A stretch of DNA of 64,000 bases from Apodemus sylvaticus (Eukaryota; Chordata; Mammalia; Rodentia; Muridae). Made by a program: the position numbers and the translations under genes. The stretch lies in assembly GCF_947179515.1 (NCBI RefSeq), contig NC_067487.1:38950266-39014265 (forward strand). The letters are read 5' to 3'. Numbering within the stretch: position 1 is the first letter of the stretch; the number at the start of each line of letters is the position of its first letter. The notes under the pieces are model-generated. The model saw only the letters and a program-made list of their open reading frames with translations, was not told the origin of the DNA and made no database searches. Below are positions 59,165 to 64,000 of the stretch, piece after piece.

Positions 59165-59595
59165 TTATTTTGTTGTTAGAGTTTGAAAGCAAATGTCCTT
59201 CAAAAATTTCATGAGTTTAGTTCCCAGTGGTAGGTACAATAATTAAGAGATCATGAGATTATGAGTGTTCTAATATAATACATGAATTAATCTCTTGATA
59301 GATTCATACATAATCGGATGGCCTTATTTAAATATTGGTAGAGCGTAGTTGAAGGAAGCAGGATCCCTGGGCATGTCCTAGAGGGGTTTACCTTACACTT
59401 CCTATCTCCTTTCAGCATCTTGGCCACAACCGGGCACTTCTGCCATGATGCTGTGTCCCACCACAGTTTCATAAGTAATAGACTCAAAAGACCACATACT
59501 AGGACACCTTTAAACCATAAGCCAAAATTTTCCTTGTTTGAGTTTTCTTGGATATTTTTCAGGGTGATGGAAAGGTTAAGACACTAAGAACTGAG
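59165..59595 (+). mobile_element. MaLR (MST/MTE-like) LTR, plus orientation
   Basis: LTR order: 'gtttgaaagcaaatgtcct' at 59181-59199, 'aatttcatgagtttagttc', 'gagatcatgagattatgag', 'tgatagattcatacataat' at 59295-59313, 'gcacttctgccatgatgct' at 59434-59452, 'accataagccaaaattttc' at 59514-59532, 'tttttcagggtgatggaaa'. The AATAAA is lost. It is a plus-strand counterpart of the copy at 25.3 kb. Confidence 0.7.
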
Positions 59596-61591
59596 AAAGT
59601 GAGATGTTAAATATTAAGTAATTAGAAGAACGTTTGCATCCTACACATTGATTTAGTTTCATTCCCTCCCTGAACTGGAGTTTAAATGAGAGGAATAACC
59701 TTGGGCTTTAAGCTAGGAGCAATTCATGGCTCCCAAAGGGTAAATCAGCACAGCTCTAACCGTGCTGAGAGAAACTCCCAGAATTCCCCCCAGAGTGGGA
59801 CTCTGATCACAGAGTCAGGTGAAAGTGGTCTCCACATACCAGTGAATCATCTAACCATCTTAACTGGGGTACACTTAATGCTAAGTAACAGAATAAGTGT
59901 CAGTCAGAAAAGCCTTTGTTTTTGTTTACACTTTAAGCTCACAAATGACATCAGAGAAGAGAATGAGAAAAGCACACAATTTATCTCAGATTTCTGGGTA
60001 TGAGTGTTAACTTTCCTTGCTGTTTCTTTTTCCTAAATTTGTATTTAATACTAAAATTAGAGAAGTGTAGACAAGTTGGCTCAGAGGGAGTTTCAAGTTA
60101 CCAGGGATAATTGTTTCATGGAAAGAAAATTCCAAAATGGTATTTGTGTGATATTCTGAAATGATCTCGACATTTGAGGAAAGTAGTCAAGTGGGGCCTC
60201 CAAGATTTTCAAGAGAAATAAAAGGACATTAATTATATCAAAACCTTTAGGCTATATTTTTAAACTATACCACTGACTATATTTCAACTTTGGAGATAGC
60301 TGGAGCTGGTGCTCTGAAAATTTAGTGTTGTGTCCATGTAGATATTATTAGAGCTATTTCTTTTACAGACACTAAGATGAGACCAGTTGACATTCCAAGG
60401 AAATGAAAAGCTACTCTCCTGATGAATTGCATTACACAAGGCGAACAGAACACCTAACCCCACTTTTCTACCAAGTCATTCTTCCTGACCCTTGGCATGC
60501 ACCATAGAACACCATCTTAAAAACCGCCACCAGGCCCTTCTAAACATTCAAGAAAATTCTATTATTGAGGGATCTCATTATGGTAGCTGAGAATGTAACA
60601 GAGTTTGATATCTATTAAAGCAAAACTCAATATCTTCAAATTACTCCAGGAAATAATTTCTTATGTCTGTGTGGAGTTCTTAACACCTCATTTCACAAAT
60701 ATTGATGATCTTTAGAACTTGGGCATCCATTAGGGAAATGTATAAAGAATGAGTCACCTAAGAAGCACACACACCAGTGTTTACATTGATGCATCTGACT
60801 TACGGAGTATTTTAAACCTGAGTTTAGAAATAAGAGCCTGGTCACATCTAGCTTCTTGGATTCCAGAGAGCTACTGGTTGACTGAAGCCATTTACTCCTA
60901 GATTCCTTCGATATTAACTAGCCATAAATAGAATGTGAGCCCATCCCCATCCAATCCTCCCAAATGTGTCAAGAAATTGCCAGACATCATTATCCCATAG
61001 AGGACCAGTTCTCATCTCATCTCTCTGATTCTACTTCCTCTCCTGGCTAAGGAAGGTAGAGCTTGACAGTGTAAATTTCCTGTCAATGCAGGCGAAATAT
61101 AAAGCTGGATGAAGAGACATGAACTTGCATGATAGAAGGATTAGAAACAGAGTGAACTAGCCCCACCATAGATAAGGCTGTTCATGTCAACTCTTCAGTT
61201 GTGAGTGGCAGAAAACCCAGGCCAAATATCTTAAGCAAACAGGGAACATGAGTCCCATAAGCAGCAATCAGAAGTATCTGAATCTATTTAAACAAACACA
61301 GGGACAGATGGAGATCCACCTGTGATGTTTCTGCTCTAATCTTTGTTGTTCCAGCTGAGGTTTGCTTCCACAATTCCAGATCATAGCCCAGAGATAAAAA
61401 AAAAAAAAAAACCTCAAGTAAAACTCCTAGAATTAATTTTCAATGAAAAATGTAAAAATAAATACACATGCTATGATTACATTAATCTACATGCAGAGAG
61501 AAATGTGGTTTTTAAGTCACTCAATAACTTAGCATTTTAGGGACCAAGTGTAACATCAGTTCTAAAGCACCAGATGCTATACCAGGGTCAG
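59596..61591. other. Unassigned sequence of about 2 kb
   Basis: Nothing recognised apart from an 18-base A run at 61397-61414. The 105-codon plus open frame at 59686-60003 has no domain or splice context; not called. Confidence 0.4.
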
Positions 61592-61756
61592 GTACACAGA
61601 CACGCACACCCACATGCATAGACACATTCAGCACATGTGCACACATGCATGCAACACATGCATGCACACACAGAGACAAATGCACACAAACCACACACAC
61701 ATGCACACACACAACACACTCACATACATACACAACACATACATACACATACACTA
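61592..61756. repeat. CA/CATG-rich low-complexity tract
   Basis: Irregular CACACATGCATGCA-type units over 165 bases. The minus open frame at 61521-61754 encodes its VCV repeats and is not a gene. Confidence 0.9.
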
Positions 61757-62669
61757 ATAAGTTAGTAAAAGTATTAAAAACTATAGGAAAGTTTAAACAA
61801 TAACTAACTACTAAACACTCAAAGTTTCTTCAATCTAGCTATATATGATCTCAGAAACTTTATGTAAATATTATAAATATATAAATATACCAGGGCTTCA
61901 TCCTTTTAAAATTCTGAAAGATTGGATCGAAGGCTATGAACTGAAGGTATGAACTCTGCAAACACCATTTAGATAGATGATCCACTCAGCCCTAGATCAC
62001 CAAGTGGTGTCAATGAATTCATTTATGAAACGAGTGTTGTTTCATGAGCCATTCTCAATTTTTCCCAGCTGTGAACCACTTAACACCCAGAACCCTACAG
62101 CCCACGTACTGTGCCCACTCTCACTTCACCTGCACCAGACATGCCTCCTCCATTGATGTTGCTTCAGTAAGGGCCCACTCAAGAGAATCTTCTCTTCAAA
62201 TAAATTCCAACTAGGACTCCTAGTTCTGCCCTACTTACAACAATGTGTTTGCCAAGGTCACCAGTGTTCCTTAGAATTCATTTTTCACGTCCTTGATTAA
62301 TGGGAAAACTCAGCTTAGCTATATATTAAAATACAATATGTCCAATACAGCAAACACTTTCCTCTTCCTTTCCATGTCACCACTCTTCCTGAAGATCACC
62401 ACAGACCTTAGCACTGTATGATACTTCATTGCCTTTAAAATAATCTATCATGTATATATACCTATCATGGTAAAGTCTCCTTTCTTTCTCCCTAATGTCC
62501 TGGACCGCTCATCGGCATATGACGATTTTTCTACCCCATCGGCATCCATTATTTTACCATATATTTATGTCTTTCCTCCAAATTAGATTGCAGAGTTTCT
62601 TTCTTCCAACTCCTCCTCTAGTTTGCATTTGAGTAGCCAAGTTTTGTTTGAGAAATTTTTCAACATAAA
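61757..62669. other. Unassigned sequence
   Basis: No family or exon recognised. Confidence 0.4.
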
Positions 62670-63175
62670 AGACCTAACATGTCATTCCTATACTCAAAAC
62701 CCTCTCCCTTCTCCTGTGAAGAGTCCTCTCTATGCCCTAAAATACTGTTTGCCCTACATGTTCATTCTGGGCTCATCCCCCTCCCCCTTACCTTTACTCT
62801 CCCCACTTGATTGATCTCATTGATTAACCTTCAAAAAGTCAAGACTCTTCGTGCTTCTGAATCCTTGTATTTAGAGCTCCCCTTAGCTGGAATGTTCAAC
62901 TTCCAGATGTCAACAACTACCTCTTTGTCATTTCATTTACTTTTGCATTTCATTCAGATCAACTTTCTCCACCTTTGGATATCTTATACCTATTGAAGGC
63001 TCTGATATAGCATCTGTGATTACCTAAAACAAGACATTTGAGATATTTATGTTAATACATAATCTGTGCCTATTTTCCAGTAGATCTAAGTTCTATGGTG
63101 TCACAGAACTTGTTTCATTTGCTTCTCCATCTCAAACCCAGACTATTGATGCCATTCAATAAATAGTTGTATATG
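62670..63175 (+). mobile_element. L2 LINE 3' region, ancient
   Basis: 'ttcctatactcaaaaccct' at 62685-62703, 'gttcattctgggctcatcc' near 62760-62778, 'ccccttagctggaatgttc' at 62879-62897, 'gatcaactttctccacctt' near 62957-62975 and the terminal 'ccattcaataaatagttgt' at 63152-63170 follow the L2 3' consensus in plus orientation. No coding capacity. Confidence 0.6.
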
Positions 63176-63344
63176 AAATAAACAAATGGCATAAGTATAT
63201 TTTAGCATTATATCTTTTGGGCCACTCAGTTCAAATATACCTTAGGGATACCTGGAAATTATGTTAATTTATATAAAAACTTCAATGTCCTAGTGTTACT
63301 AATAACTGTTACAAAACTCAACTAAGCTTTTTAATTCTCTTAGC

Positions 63345-63349
<5 letters not shown>

Positions 63350-63388
<39 letters not shown>

Positions 63389-63428
63389 TACTACTAATAC
63401 TACTAATAATAATAACTATTACTATCAT
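63350..63428. repeat. (CA)n followed by (TAC/TAA)n
   Basis: CA units at 63350-63385, then ACTACTAATACTACTAATAATAATA to about 63428. Confidence 0.96.
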
Positions 63429-63662
63429 ACTCCTAGCCACAATTACCTCTCCATAGTAGACCACCCTTCTATTTCACAAAAAATAAAAAATATTTACATA
63501 AAAGAAATCTAGTATATCCTATTACAAAACCTGCATCCATAATTTTCTAGTTCCTTGTGTTACAAGAGAAAGGTTTATTTCCTCTTCTTTAAGACTATGG
63601 TCTCCATTTTGTTAGACTCTATTTTCTTCTCCCATCTATAGGATCTATCGCCTTCTTAACCT

Positions 63663-64000
63663 TCAAAAGGTCCAAGACCATCCCACCTTAAAACAAAATG
63701 AGATTGCTTCAAGTTTCTCTCCATTTAGTTTGATGCTGGCTACCGGTTTGCTGTATATTGCTTTTACTATGTTTAGGTATGGGCCTTGAATTCCTGTTCT
63801 CTCCAAGACTTTAAGCATGAAAGGATGCTGAATTTTGTCAAATGCTTTTTCAGCATCCAATGAAATGACCATGTGGTTTTGTTCTTTGAGTTTGTTTATG
63901 TAGTGGATTGTATTGATGGATTTCCGTATATTGAACCAACCCTGCATTCCCGGGATAAAGCCTACTTGATCATGGTGGATGATCGTTTTGATGTGTTCTT
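63663..64000 (-). pseudogene. L1 ORF2 reverse-transcriptase fragment, partial
   Basis: On the minus strand the frame is open from the window edge to 63663 with no stop or shift. Order: EHIKTIIHHDQVGFIPGMQG, then a helix IRKSINTIHYINKLKE, then VISLDAEKAFDKIQHPFM, which holds the catalytic motif-A aspartate (D of SLDAEKAFD), then VASIKLNGEKLEAI. Homology stops there; the following 13 residues come from non-L1 sequence. The YxDD catalytic motif, thumb and C-terminus are missing, so this copy cannot encode an active enzyme in this window. The rest of ORF2 would lie to the right. Confidence 0.85.
63700..64000 (-). mobile_element. L1 ORF2 fragment running off the right edge, 3'-truncated at 63,700
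   Basis: Antisense ORF2 in low-divergence form: 'tttaagcatgaaaggatgc' at 63810-63828, 'gtcaaatgctttttcagca' at 63837-63855, 'tgatcatggtggatgatcg' near 63967-63985. The L1 match ends sharply at about 63700, in the RT domain, and the flank to the left is not the next part of L1. The 5' side lies beyond the window, so the total length is unknown. Confidence 0.85.

Overview
This window is non-coding mammalian nuclear DNA from a murine rodent. No protein-coding host gene, exon, tRNA, rRNA or CRISPR array can be supported on either strand. The rodent assignment rests on rodent SINEs (B1, B2, B3, B4), rodent MaLR LTRs, a URR1 hAT element and L1 3' ends of murine type. The youngest-looking L1 copies share a 3' end reading roughly AAATAAAAAATATATCGAATAAAA and lack the 3' terminus I associate with recent Mus L1, so I lean to a Rattus-like lineage. 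No BC1/ID SINE was seen, which I would have expected in rat, so the species call is only moderate. All family names come from remembered consensus sequences, not from a database search.
Layout. 0-5 kb: old L1M, B4, (AG)n, an MLT1-like LTR, a B1 with a perfect 17-bp target-site duplication (TSD), and a CpG-rich patch. 5-12 kb: B3, L1 3' ends and decayed minus-strand L1, interrupted by an MT-like LTR with a 5-bp TSD. 12.4-14.5 kb: mostly unassigned sequence. 14.5-29 kb: MaLR LTRs, MIRs, an old L1 whose arms face opposite ways, a Tigger-like element and long pyrimidine tracts. 29.9-31.4 kb: a 1.5-kb L1. 32-38 kb: MLT1/MaLR, two L1s nested tail to tail, B2 and URR1. 40.9-41.8 kb: an L1 with an inverted 5' end and clear TSDs. 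43.2 kb: a solo LTR. 44.5-45.5 kb: an L1 with the longest ORF2 remnant. 46.7-50 kb: MLT1, a 225-bp pure pyrimidine tract, another inverted-5' L1 and a coding-like segment. 50-64 kb: microsatellites, two minus-strand SINEs, L1, MaLR, L2, and an L1 ORF2 fragment running off the right edge.
The only protein-coding signal is L1 ORF2 debris: C-terminal cysteine-rich segments near 30.9, 41.1 and 45.0 kb, and a reverse-transcriptase segment at 63.7-64.0 kb. The window could be intergenic or lie in a large intron; nothing here decides which. I see no sign of a new gene system. The interesting content is how the insertions are built: inverted 5' ends, nested tails sharing one TSD, a 3'-truncated L1, a very short L1 tip, and possible retrocopy debris near 49.3-49.9 kb.
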